A stretch of DNA of 64,000 nucleotides, taken from positions 45,551,253 through 45,615,252 of the forward strand of contig CM075939.1 of assembly GCA_038030265.1 (NCBI GenBank), in the 5' to 3' direction. Of this stretch, positions 13,801-25,800 are shown in pieces. The DNA is from Corythucha ciliata. Its lineage: Eukaryota; Arthropoda; Insecta; Hemiptera; Tingidae. The notes beneath the pieces are model-generated. The model had not been told where the DNA came from. It saw only the letters and a program-made list of their open reading frames with translations, and made no database searches. Numbering within the stretch: the first letter of the stretch is position 1; the number at the start of each line of letters is the position of its first letter. A program made the position numbers and the translations under genes.

Positions 13801-16800
13801 GCAGAATGGCCTAAAATCACCCGTTTTGAGGAAAACTTGAGTTAAAGTGCGACATTGTCAGTTTTAGAGTTAATTATCTAATTTTGAGGGGAAATTGTCG
13901 TTTAGGGTGTAAATGGAACAGTAAAGTTTAGTTTTAGGTTAAAATCGCCAGTTTTGTGGTACCATCTTCATTTGGAGGGGGAGGGCATGTCAGCTTCGGC
14001 CAGGAATTGTACGTTTTTTTTTTTACTAAAATCGCCAATTGAAGGATAAAATCGGCAGTTTTTAGTACTCAGTGGTCTGTTAATTGCAATTAAAATCATT
14101 CGTTTTTTATCTTTTAGGTTAAACCCGCCATTTTTAGGCGGAATTCACCAGTTTTTGGGGGTAAAGACTTGAATTTTAAAAGTTGTACTTACTGTGAAAT
14201 TTTTAGTTTAGGCGTGAACACTTTGTCTTTGGCGTAGAAACGTCAGTTTTGAAGTAAAATATTCAGTTACACTAGAGTGAAATATTCAGTTTTTTTATGA
14301 AAAACGTCAGTTTTTGTTATATTTAGACGAAGTTTGTTCAATGAAAAAGACAAGTATTTATTTGGGAAGTATAAGGCAAAGCAAAAAGGTTTCATGTGGT
14401 CTAAAAAATAGTGAGTGGAGTCAAATTTTAATTCCCACACTCCTCCTCACGAACGATTTTTGAGAGTCCCAAATTTTGTCTGAACTGTTCGAATTTAACA
14501 GTTGGGAGAGATTTCGTGAATATGTCAGCATCCATAATTTCGGAGGGTCGATAGTTGACTTCGACTTCTCCTCTCATGACTACGTCTCGAATAAAATGCT
14601 TTTTTATGTCGATATGTTTTGATTTCGAGCTTATGATTGGGTTCTTTGCGAGACTTTGAGCTGCTTGGTTGTCAGTGAAAATCGTCACCGTCGATATTTG
14701 CATGCCCAAATCTATTCCCAGCTGTTTGAGATGGATTGCTTCTTTGGTGGCTTCTGTGAGTGCCATGAACTCTGCTTCGGCCGTCGAAAGAGCAACGGTT
14801 CTTTGTTTTCTTGATTCCCAGCTGACGACTGTTCCAGCGAGTTTAAAACAATAACCGGTGTAGGATCTTCGGTCTTGCGGACATGTTGCCCAGTCGGCGT
14901 CGGCGAAGCCAGTTAGACTTTTTCCAGTCTTTCTGAATTTTAACGCAAAATTCTTTGTTCCTTGCAGATACCTCAAAACGCGTTTCGCAGCCTCCCAGTG
15001 TTCCTTTCGAAAACAGGTATTAAATTGACTGAGGTAACTCACCGTATGAGAAATATCAGGTCGAGTTGCCACTGCAAGATACATCAATGAACCAATTAAA
15101 CTTTGATACGGCATGTTGAATAATTCTTCCTCATCTTCTGTTTTTTTTTTTAATTTTAGTCTTGGTTCCGTTGGAGTGGAAATTGGTTTGCACATAGACA
15201 TATTGAATTGATTCAACAATAGTCATCGATGTATTTCGTTTGAGAAATGGAGATGTGATGTTTTGTTTGTTTAAATTCGATGCCAAGGCAATAACTGAGG
15301 TCGCTCAAATCACGGATTACGAATTTTTCTGAAAGTGATGTTTTCAGTTCTTCAAAATAACTTGGTTTTGTCGCGCCTATAATTAAGTCATCGACATAAA
15401 CTGCAACAATAACTTTTTCTCCTCCCCCTCGCGAGAAGACGTAGACGCAAGGGTCAGCGAGAGACGGTTGAAAACCCAAAGTTTGTAGAATTTTGTCCAA
15501 CTTCAAGAACCATTGCCTTCCGGCTTGCTTCAACCCGTAGAGAGCTTTCTGCAGGCGGCAGACCTTTTCTTTTTTCAAGTTTTTCATGTCTTCAAACATG
15601 TTTCTCGCTTTTGTGAACAAGTCCGAATTAGGATCGTCACTTTCTTCGAGAATTATGTCTTCAAGAAATTTTTCTAGACAGTTGGGCATTTTCATAAAAA
15701 TTTCCTCTTCGATGTCACCGTTCAAAAAGGCGGTAGAGAAATCAAGGTGTTTGAGAGTGAGGTTTTCTTCAGCTGCCAGGGCCAGTAACAATCGAATGAA
15801 GGAGAGTTTTGCTACTGGTGCAAACGTTTCATCGTAGTCAACACCGGGTCGTTGAGAAAATCCTCTGGCAACCAGACGTGCCTTTTTCCTTTCGAGTTCA
15901 CCGTTCGGCTTGAATTTATTCGTTAGTATCGTTTTTGAATCAACCACGTTAGTTCCGTCTTTTCTTTCAACTAATTTCCACGTGTCGCTTCTCAGATGTG
16001 ACCGAATTTCGGTTTTTATAGCGTCGTGCCATTCCACTTGAATATTGTTTATTTGGCGATTTCACACCTGTTTCTTCTGTCTGAGCGTTCATTAAATAAT
16101 CGCTCATCCAAACAGGAGGTCTTCTTATCCGTTTAATTTTATTGTTCAGTGTTTCGACAGTTTCTTCTTCTCTTATTTCATTGTCAGGTGATTCTCAAGG
16201 TGCCTAAATTTTCTATAGGTGCCGCAGATCACTGTCCTTCACCTACGTCACGAGCAGTCCCAACCGCCATTGCGCTAGACCCAGTACGTTATTAATTGTT
16301 ATTGGGTTGTGATTTTTGAGAAATCATAAACTTCAATTTCAAAATTAACTTGCTCTGCTGCTCTACGGTGAGCAATCGGGAGCAAAGGACTGCTGGTGAC
16401 GTCAGTCTCCACCCCTCCCGTCGGATGGGCAGGGGGAAATCTGCGGCACCTGTAGTAAAGTTTAGTCACCTTGGATGATTCTGATGTGGTGGAGTCCAAC
16501 GTTGTAGGTAACATAGCATTTTCTGCGTTGTTTACATTTTCTTCTTCTGGATTTTGAAGTGGTTGTGGAGTTGGAGTTTTACTGTTTAATTTTGAATGTT
16601 TTGATGGAAGGGTGATTTCGATTTCAAAAGCGTCATTTCCGGTGGCGTTGTAGTGCGAGCTATCTCTTCCTTTTTCTGACTGTTTGTTCAGTATTTTGAC
16701 GTCTCTCGACTCTTGCACTTTCTTTCTTGAGGGAACCCAAATTCTGTACGCCTTTGAAAGTTCAGAATATCCGACGAAAATACCTTCGGTGGTCTTTGAT

Positions 16801-19800
16801 TCAAATTTTCCTCTTCCAGGTGTTTTGTTTAACATTAATGCTTTTGAGCCGAAAACGTGAAGATGCCGAACTGAAGGGGTTTTACCGGTCCATCTTGTAT
16901 ACGGTAATTCACCATTTATCGATTTTGATGGAGTTCTGTTCGACAAGTAGTTTGAAGTGAAAATTGCTTTAGCCCAAAAAGTTAATGGAAGGTTCGAGTC
17001 TAACAGAAGACATCGCTCTTTTTCAACTAGAGTTCTATTTTTCCTCTCAGCTACTCCGTTTTGTGTGTCAGTTTGATTACGTTTGACGTTGCAATCACGA
17101 GCTTTGTGTCCGAACTTGTTACAGATGTGACACTTGAAGCGAAAACTTGTCTCCTTTTTGTCATTTTTCTTTTCGAAATTCTTGTGATTTTGGAAAAAGT
17201 TTTTATTTCTTCCGAAGAACGCGCCTTCATCACTTCCAGAAGCGTTGCTTTTTTTGGATTCGCTAGCTTCGATTATTGACTTATTATTTCTCAATAATAA
17301 GTCTTTGTAATCGTATCGCAAAAAAATTTTTTTGACCCCCCCTCAAAATTTGTAGTTTTACGTTTCAAAGTGCGTAGAATCCAAATCTGCAATAAAAAAA
17401 AATGTCCGTCCGCCGTCCGGGCCATATCTTGCCCTAGGATTGCTCGAAAAAACTCGTTCTTTCGCACAAAGACTCCATTTGGGGTCTAGTTGGTCCTAAC
17501 ATCTGATCAGTTTGATCAAATAACTCCCTGGGGTTTTATGGGCCAAAAGCGGGTCCAAAATGGGGATTTTCAAAGGATTTGGGATCATAGGGGTGTGGGG
17601 TGTCGATTTTCATGTAATTTCAAGCCGGATTTGACTACATCGATGAATATTAAACCCACAGTCGAAATAATAAGGCATTGTTCGATAATTCGCAGCGTTT
17701 TTTAATTTTGAGATCTTCAGATGATGGCAGTGCATCTCGACTTTCAATTGCTGTTCTGAAATTTTCGAATGACGACGGTAGACTGTATAACATCATGATA
17801 CTCAGTAGATCATTGTTAATTTTTATATCCATGTCCGAGAGTTTATACACGGTGTCGAAAAAATTGTTTAAATAGATTCGAACGTCGTCATTTTCGCTCA
17901 TCTTGTACAGAAGTAACTGTTTCAGCAGTGTTGCTTTTCGAGCAGGACCTTTACTTTGGAAGTTGTTTTCGAGTGTTCTCCATACTTCATTGGACGTAGA
18001 ACAAGTTTTTACCTGTTTGAGTTCGGAAGGAGCTATCATAAGCATGAGCTCCGATCGAGCATTCAAGTCGTATTCATCCCATCTTTCTCTTTCTGAAGGT
18101 TCGTCAGGTTTTTGAATTTTTCCTGAGACGTAACCCCAAAGATCAACCCTGATAAGGACAGCTTGAGCTTGGATCCTCCATGTATCATAGTTGTCTTTCT
18201 TCAAAGTTTCAATGCGATGGTTTTAGCTCATTTTTTACGTTCAGGTCTGTCAATGTTCGTGGAATATTTATCGCAACAGATTCTTGCGTTGATCTGGGCT
18301 ACATAACCTGTTATATTTAGACGAAGTTTGTTCAATGAAAAAGACAAGTATTTATTTGCGAAGTATAAGGCAAAGCGAAAAGGTTTCATGGGATCTAAAA
18401 AATAGTGAGTGGAGTCAAATTTTAATTCCCACAGTTTTGAGTTAGTTAAAACCCGTTATTTTTTGGTTAAAAAATGTTGAACTTTACGTATCTCAGACAA
18501 GATGTTGATGAAAAGTCGGTCACCCTGTATATTTGAATGCCAAGTATCGATTTCCCGGGGAAATCGAATTGTCTGTTAATAGAAAAAGTCTGAATAGAAT
18601 TGTCAGTTTTTGGATAGAAAATCAGGAATAGAAGGCTAAAACAGATAATTTCCGAACGAAGATGTTAGTTTTTGATGGATTACGACCCTTTTTTGTGAAA
18701 ACTCAGTTTCCGGGGAAGAATTTGACGATTTATTGCGCTACCAGTTTTTTTGTTGGGGTCTGTAGTTTCCATAACGTCCCTTGGTCAAGGGCTGGATACG
18801 CCTCTGACTAGGAAGGTGTTTTTAAAAAAAATAAAATTATACCGACCTACACTGAAGGTTCAATTCCAAGTCCAAGAAAAAAAGTCAACAGACGAGGGAT
18901 AGACTTGGGGAGATTGCTCCTGAGTTCATTGGGGCGATAGATGGCTAGGTGACGGCTCCAATTTTAATTCAAGAGACTCTAGCGCAGTGAAGCGATAGAA
19001 GTGACGAATGAAGAGGCGATTATAAGTGAAAAGAATGTCACCGTTAGAGGGTCGGAACGGTGATTTCAATGTGGTCGTCACCGGAGCCAACAGTGACGGA
19101 GTAGTCACAGTGATAAAATTACCGACAGTGAAATCACACCTCACCTCTAGTTGTTGGCTTTTCAGCTGCATGACCACGCTGCATGCGATCATTCGTAAAA
19201 GCCCTCCATTACTACCAAGAGCTCAAAATAGCTGTGAAACCGTTGAATGAGCACGGCAATCACGTTAATCGGCCGGTTTTTGGGCTCAAATCACGTTGGC
19301 CTTTTTTGGCTCGTGAATGGTCGATTTTGCCGTTTTAAGTGTAGAAATGATCTGTTAAGGCATTTTTCAGGGCGGAAATCACCAGTTTGGCTATTTTTTG
19401 TTCGGAAAAATTACCAGACGAAATTTCCATGTTCAAAAAATCGGATTTTTGAATGAAATCGTTCAGTTTCTCGTCTGTTTCCGAGGATAAAAGCGTAATT
19501 ATTCCATTAAAGAAGGAAACCACCTTGAAAAGATCTGATTTGACCGTCATTCCAGGCCAAAAATTCTCGGTTTTGTCAGCTATGCAGTGATTTAGGATGC
19601 CCAATCGTCGACTCTAGTCAAAATTCACTGTTATTAGGGCTGATAGACAGTAGTCGTGTTCTCGTCCAACATGCAAAAACTCACTCACTCTATCGCGTGA
19701 ATCTCACTAACACAATCCCAACATCAAATTGCTGCTTTCGACGATTAATTGAGTTACTTCATTGTTTTTTTTTTTTTTTTTCAGCGAAGAAGCTGCCGCT

Positions 19801-22800
19801 TGACGTCAATCCTAAAGGTGTTTTCGCTTGCAACGAGCTGGACCTTAAAGAAATCAAAGTCTACGGATTTGATTATGACTACACGCTTGCCGTGTATAAG
19901 TCATCCATGGACTCACTCCTGTACAATCTAAGCTTGGAGGCTCTAATAAATAAATTTAAGGTAATATTTTTTCTCAACAAATATTTTCATAAATTAATAA
20001 TTTCATTTAAAGTGACTCGTATCCGAGACAGAACAACTGGAAGATACTCTTCCTTTTCGCTATTAGCTTGGGAAGCACGGCTTTTTTTACGGACTCCCTT
20101 TGCCGGGTCAAAATCGTTGTACATTTTCCTCAAATGTTCCTTCATTTGATGGGCTCGTCGTTTGTCGATGACGACAAGGTGTACGAGGACGTCTCTTGTA
20201 TTTTCTGGAAGGCCGTAGCGCATGATGCTCTCAACAAAAACTTTGGTGGCTTTGACGTGAACATAGGCGATGAAAGCTTCGCTGAAACTTGTACGAAGCC
20301 ACTTCAGTAGTGGTTCAAACATTTTGGTTCGCTCACGGTGGAGTAGTTGCCAGGAACGGTTGAACTCGCAGATTTCCTCCTCGTTGTAGTCAAAGTCGAC
20401 GCGAGCTAAAAACCCGTTCGTTTTGGCGTTGGTGGCGAAATTTTGAGCGTTACTTTTGAGTAGTGTGACGGTGAACAGGCTGAATTCACTGTCTTCGTTG
20501 ATGAGGCGCGACGATCTTGGTACAATTGTGTCGTCGAGGTGTTCATATTTTCTCCACCAGTCTTCTTTCAGTCCGATAGGAACGGCGACGACTATTGTTC
20601 GTAACACTTCGGATTCTAGAATGAAATCGTCACGCGTGACAAAGTCGCCGAGGTATTTAGTCGCGAATGTTCCCGACCTTTTTTTAAGAGCCTGACCCAA
20701 TGCACCCAACACGCCACCGTACGCTTTCATTCTCAAACCAAGCTCCTCGTCAATCTGTCCAATTTGCTTGCGAATCAACGGCGACAAATTAGTCACACTC
20801 TGACGAATCGGATATTTCGCGACGTCCCAATTGAAATAAATCAAATAGTCCTTCAAAGGGAGGCCGTCCGCCGCTATTGACGACTCGATCAGTCCCTCGC
20901 CTCGGCGCACACCCGCCAGAAGATCGATCATCGCTCCAACCAGTTTACTGATTAGGGCCTCGGACGTCGATTCAAGGATAGTCATCTCGTCAAGGGCTGA
21001 CACGAGATTGTCGAGCGTGCCTCCGGTCAAATAGGGCATGTGAACCGCGTAGACGGCATCTGGCTTGACTTTGGCGATTTTATTATTGAAATTTCGCTGA
21101 GACGTTTCCAAGTCGGGTTCGATGGGAACGGAAACGAGCCAGTGCTCGTTAACCGTTAATTTTGCCATTGTTTTAAAGTGTCATGGTGATTGTTTTTCAG
21201 TATCCAACCGGAATTGCCGACTTACCTTTCGACCCGAACTTCGCCATTCGAGGACTTCACTACGACATCGAGAAAGGCCTACTCATGAAACTCGACTCAT
21301 TCCTTCAAATTCAACTTGGAACTGTCTACAAAGGCCTCTCACCTGTCCCTGATGTTGAAGTTTTAAAACTCTACAAAAACAAGACAGTACCATTACACTA
21401 CGTTGAGAATCAAGGAAGAAATGGACAGGTAATTTTATGCCGAACACTACCATTTTATTATCCAAAGAGAAACCGAATTTCCCTCAATTAACTGTAGTCT
21501 GGTAAAGTCGGATTTATACGAACATAACAGCCCTGAGAAACTAATTTCAGCTTCTCTACGTACTCCAAGGGTAATTTACATTTACGCATCACCTCCAACA
21601 GTTTCCATTTCAATTTTATCATAACTCTACTGCCCTTTGCGAGTGTGTGACGCGTGGCAAACCTCACGCGAACTGAAAAAAAACAAAAAAATTATAATTT
21701 TGCTCGCTCAAACTACTCTAAAAACCTTTATTACTTCGATGGACTCCATCTCTGTCTGCATTATCACATATCGCGAACATCATGTAACTAACGTAGTCTG
21801 TGCTCCAGACCATCATCTGGTGATATTTAGCTAAAAAATTTGTGTCAGCCTATTCCTCCCCTCATACCCCACAGTACCCACTTGTGTCATTGTTGAGATG
21901 AAATAATTCAATATCTTTGGGCCATTGTTGGCCAGAGTACTGAAATTTCCATTCTACCATTTCATTATTATTATTCCTAGGGTGAAGTAAGCAATAATTT
22001 AACCATTCAATAAAAGAAAAATATAAGTTACTTGGAAATTCCCGAATATCTGTACTTGACGCACTGACGCTTATCATTCTTCTTCAAGCATTCAACGAGT
22101 CCACATCGCAGACCTTCGATAGCGCTCAATCTGTCGTTTCTCTCGGTATTGTTATTGTACTCATAATGCAAGTACCATATGCCGTTAAATATCTGCGTGT
22201 GTGATTCAGATTTTAGTGTTATGTAGCCGAGGTTATTGGGCGTGATTGAGGACAATGAGGGGGCGGGTTGTTACAGTGTTCTTGTACCTTCGCCATGTTG
22301 TATTGAGACATATAGGGGCACCGATTGCAGGGATTGGTCGATTCGGCTGACTGCGACGTGGCGATTAGGATGAGTAGTAGAGACATTGAAACAGTAGGTA
22401 TGCTGGGATTAGTGAAATAATTATAAACTAAAAATAATTTAGTCGGTAGAGTAAGACTACGACGTAAATTTTGTTTAATGGCGTAGCGATATAATTTTAA
22501 TGGTTGAGACTATCAAAATTTAAACGCTTCGGTTGAGCTTTCCACTTAATCAAGTCTTCAAGAGACAAAAGATAGTGGCGGACCAAGGTCCAGCCCCCCT
22601 AGCACCCAAATCTACGGATCGTTTAAGGGTTCTGTAGTATATTAATGGCAACAACAACAACAAAGCGAACCGACCTCGGATTCGTGTTTTAGGGGTTCTG
22701 AAAGGTGAAAAAAATGTGAAACAAGACCAATATTTTCCACCATCAAGGCGAGACCAATAGTACATTTATAAATGAAATGGTCTAAAATTGCAATGTAAAT

Positions 22801-25800
22801 CCTTTAAAATGTAGGTATGAACTATACAGCCCACAAAAACTAATTTCACGGACATTTAGCCCCAAAACTTGCAATTTCACGGATATTTAGATCCGATAAT
22901 AGCCTCCTTGTAGCTATATTTGACGGACTTTGGGTAATGTCGTGGCCGTACCCAAAAACCGTAACCAAAAAGAAGTTCAAGTGCTTGTAATTTCGCAAGA
23001 AAAAAAAAAGACCAGAAACTTGCAAGTTGACGAACGGAAACGAGACGCGAATCCAGAGGGGGGAGGGGGCACACTGGTTGCGCGCGCCCCTCCTTGTCAG
23101 GCAAAAGCAAAACCAGTTAGGTTGTCTTATTCAACTTGAACTGGAAAATTCATTTTGATTGTGAATACGCCCAGGGGCCTTATTCTCTAACGAAATAGAA
23201 ACTTTGCTTTGGTAGAAACACTGAAATTTCATTCTTGAAGTTGAGCAAACTGACGGAAACATACGATTTTTGAAAAAAGCAATGATGAAAAAAGTTAATG
23301 AATAAGGCCCCGGGGTTAAGTTGGTGATATTTTCTCAAAGTTTTTGGCTTCTAGTGGGGGGGGGGAGGGCCCTCATACAACGGAAGATTGACGAGTTAGT
23401 CACGGCCAAAACGCTCCTAAACCGCTACCAACGCGGACAGTTCCAGCCTCAAAGTGACAGGAAATGGAACCGTTTTCCCTAGTCGTCACTGGCGGACCTA
23501 CACCTATCCGGGACCCGGGGCGGATAACTCTATATGGCTATCCTTAGTCTCTATATAAACGAGAAATATAATACGTAAGTAGCGCACACGGTAAACGAGG
23601 CGCGCGTACACTACGGTATTCTCCTTATTTCAACCCGAATTATGTTTACACCCTACCCCAGGCGCGGATCCAGAGTCGGCTTAAAGAGGGGGCAATATTC
23701 CGATTCAATCCGGCCCCCGCCCCTGCCAACCCCCCCGCCCGCCACACCTTCCCTGCCGCACGTCACACAGTTGCTAGACAGACACAGTTCTCAATCTGCC
23801 GGAAAAGTGTAAAAAAAAAACAACATTCAACAACTTCTAATGTAACGTGAACTATTAGTATGGCAAAAAATACGCCTCCCGCCGAATGAAGTGAACCCAG
23901 TGAAGTGGTGGAAGGGAACAAGGGAAGCTCTTATGCCTCACGGCTACCACTGCGATTTCAACCCTCAAAATGGCGTTTTTTAGTTTGAAAAATCGGGAAA
24001 ATTAGTTTTTTATTGAGTGAAACCAGCTAAAAACGGTTCTTAATGCGTAAAATCGGCGCAATCGGTCACTAAAATAGGACACCCAGCGAAATTAGTTAAC
24101 TGGCAAAATTTCCCGAAATCAGCTGTTCATAAAATTGACAGTCATGTCATGAAATTGACAATTTCCTCATTAAATGGACAATTTCCTCATAAAAGTAACA
24201 ATTTCCTCACAAAAGTGACACTTTCCTCTTAAAATTGAAAACTTCCTCATAAAATCAACAATTTCCTCATAAAACTGACCATTTCCTCATAAAATTGACA
24301 AATATAAATCGGGATTGAGAGACCCCGAAAAATGCTTCATACATTTCAATCAAAATTTAATTAATAATTGTTTTTATTTTCAAAATAAATCCCCTCTCCA
24401 ACCCAAAAAGCAAGACCATATGAAGAAAAATAAAATAAGAAAATACTTTGTCGTCTTTTTTCATCGAAGTAAGACACATCATTATCTTCGCTCTGTCATC
24501 GCCAACTGCAGCTAGTGGGCTGATTGGCATATTTTTTTTTTGTGTCTTCGCGATCCTCCTCCGCTTGAACTCCTTGAACCTTCTCATCTCGTCCTTCACC
24601 ATCAGCTCTTGTCTCAACCCTCATTCTTCATCGGCGTCGGTTTTCATCTCATATCGTCCTTCAACATCATCTTTCGCCTCAATCATCGTTCTTCAACGAC
24701 GACCGTTTTCATCTCGTCGCGTCTACAAGTTTTAAAACACCCTTCATCCCTTGTCCCACTTTTTTTATTTTGTCTTAAAACCAATTATATTTTTTCTCCT
24801 CATAGCCTTTTATCTTGGTTTACCTCAAGCGTAACCACCTTATTCCTCATAAAATTGACAATTTCCTCGTAATATGAACAATTTCCCCATTAAACTGATT
24901 ATTTCCTCATAAAATTGACAATCTCCCCATCAAATTGACAATTTCCTCATAAAATTGACATTTTCCTCAAAATATGAACCATTTCCTCATAAAATTAACA
25001 ATTTCCTCGAAATATGAACAATTGCCCCGTTCAATGATTATTTCCTCATAAAATGGACAATTTCCTCATAACACTGACAATTTCCTCGTAATATGAACAA
25101 TTTCCTCATAAAATTGACAATTTCCTCATAAAATTAACAATTTCCTCATAAAATTGACAATTTTCTCAAAAAATTGACAATTTCCTCCGAAATTGACAAA
25201 TTCCTTATAAAGCATACAATTTCCTCATGAAAATTGACAATTTCCACGTAATTTGAACAATTTCCCCACTTATTATTTCCACAAAAAATTGACAACCTCC
25301 TAATAAAATTGCCAATTTCCTCGTAATATGAATGATTTCCCCATTAAACTGATTATTTCCTCACAAAATTGACAATCTCCTCATAAAATTGACAATTTCC
25401 TCATGAAATTGACAATCTCCTCATAAAATTGACAATTTCCTCATGAAATTGACAATTTCCTCATAAAATTGATGACTTCCACATAAAATTGAATTTCCTC
25501 AAAAATTGACAATTTCCTCGTAATATGAACAATTTCCCCAATAAACTGATTATTTCCTCACAAAATTGACAATCTCCTCATTAAATTGACAATTTCCTCA
25601 TAAAATTGATGATTTTCCCATAAAATTGAAAATTTCCTCGTAAATTGTCAATTTCCTCATAAATTGACCATTTCCTCGTAATATGAAAAATTCCCCGATT
25701 TAACTGATTATTTCCTGACAAAATTGACAATCTCCTCATAAAATTGATGATTTCCACATAAAATTGATAATTTCCTTAAAAATTGACAATTTCCTCGTAA

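Larger units (their letters stand above)
14315..18433 (-). mobile_element. Copia-type LTR retrotransposon, internally deleted and frameshifted
   Basis: A 4,119-bp element transcribed from the minus strand. It has two 125-bp LTRs starting TGTTAT and ending CCCACA on the plus strand, a 5-bp GTTTT duplication, a primer binding site, a polypurine tract, and gag and pol remnants in the order gag, zinc knuckle, integrase C-terminal part, reverse transcriptase, RNase H. The LTRs differ at only a few positions, so insertion is fairly recent. It cannot be autonomous: protease and the integrase catalytic core are missing, gag is cut by an insertion, a MITE-like insert lies in pol, and there is a frameshift between the RT and RNase H frames. 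Confidence 0.93.
12349..18806. mobile_element. Non-autonomous hAT-like element with internal arrays, split by Copia
   Basis: The left end reads CATAGGCATAGCCAG and the reverse complement of the right end reads CAGAGGCGTATCCAG, agreeing at 12 of 15 positions. Flanks of 8 bp are near identical. Subtracting the nested 4.1-kb Copia insertion leaves about 2.3 kb with no transposase frame. The interior consists of a head (12349-12600), array A units (12600-13500), array B units (13520-14309) and a tail (18435-18806). CAG-type termini, 8-bp duplication and missing coding capacity point to a non-autonomous hAT-type transposon. The superfamily call is inference from ends and duplication length only. 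Confidence 0.6.
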
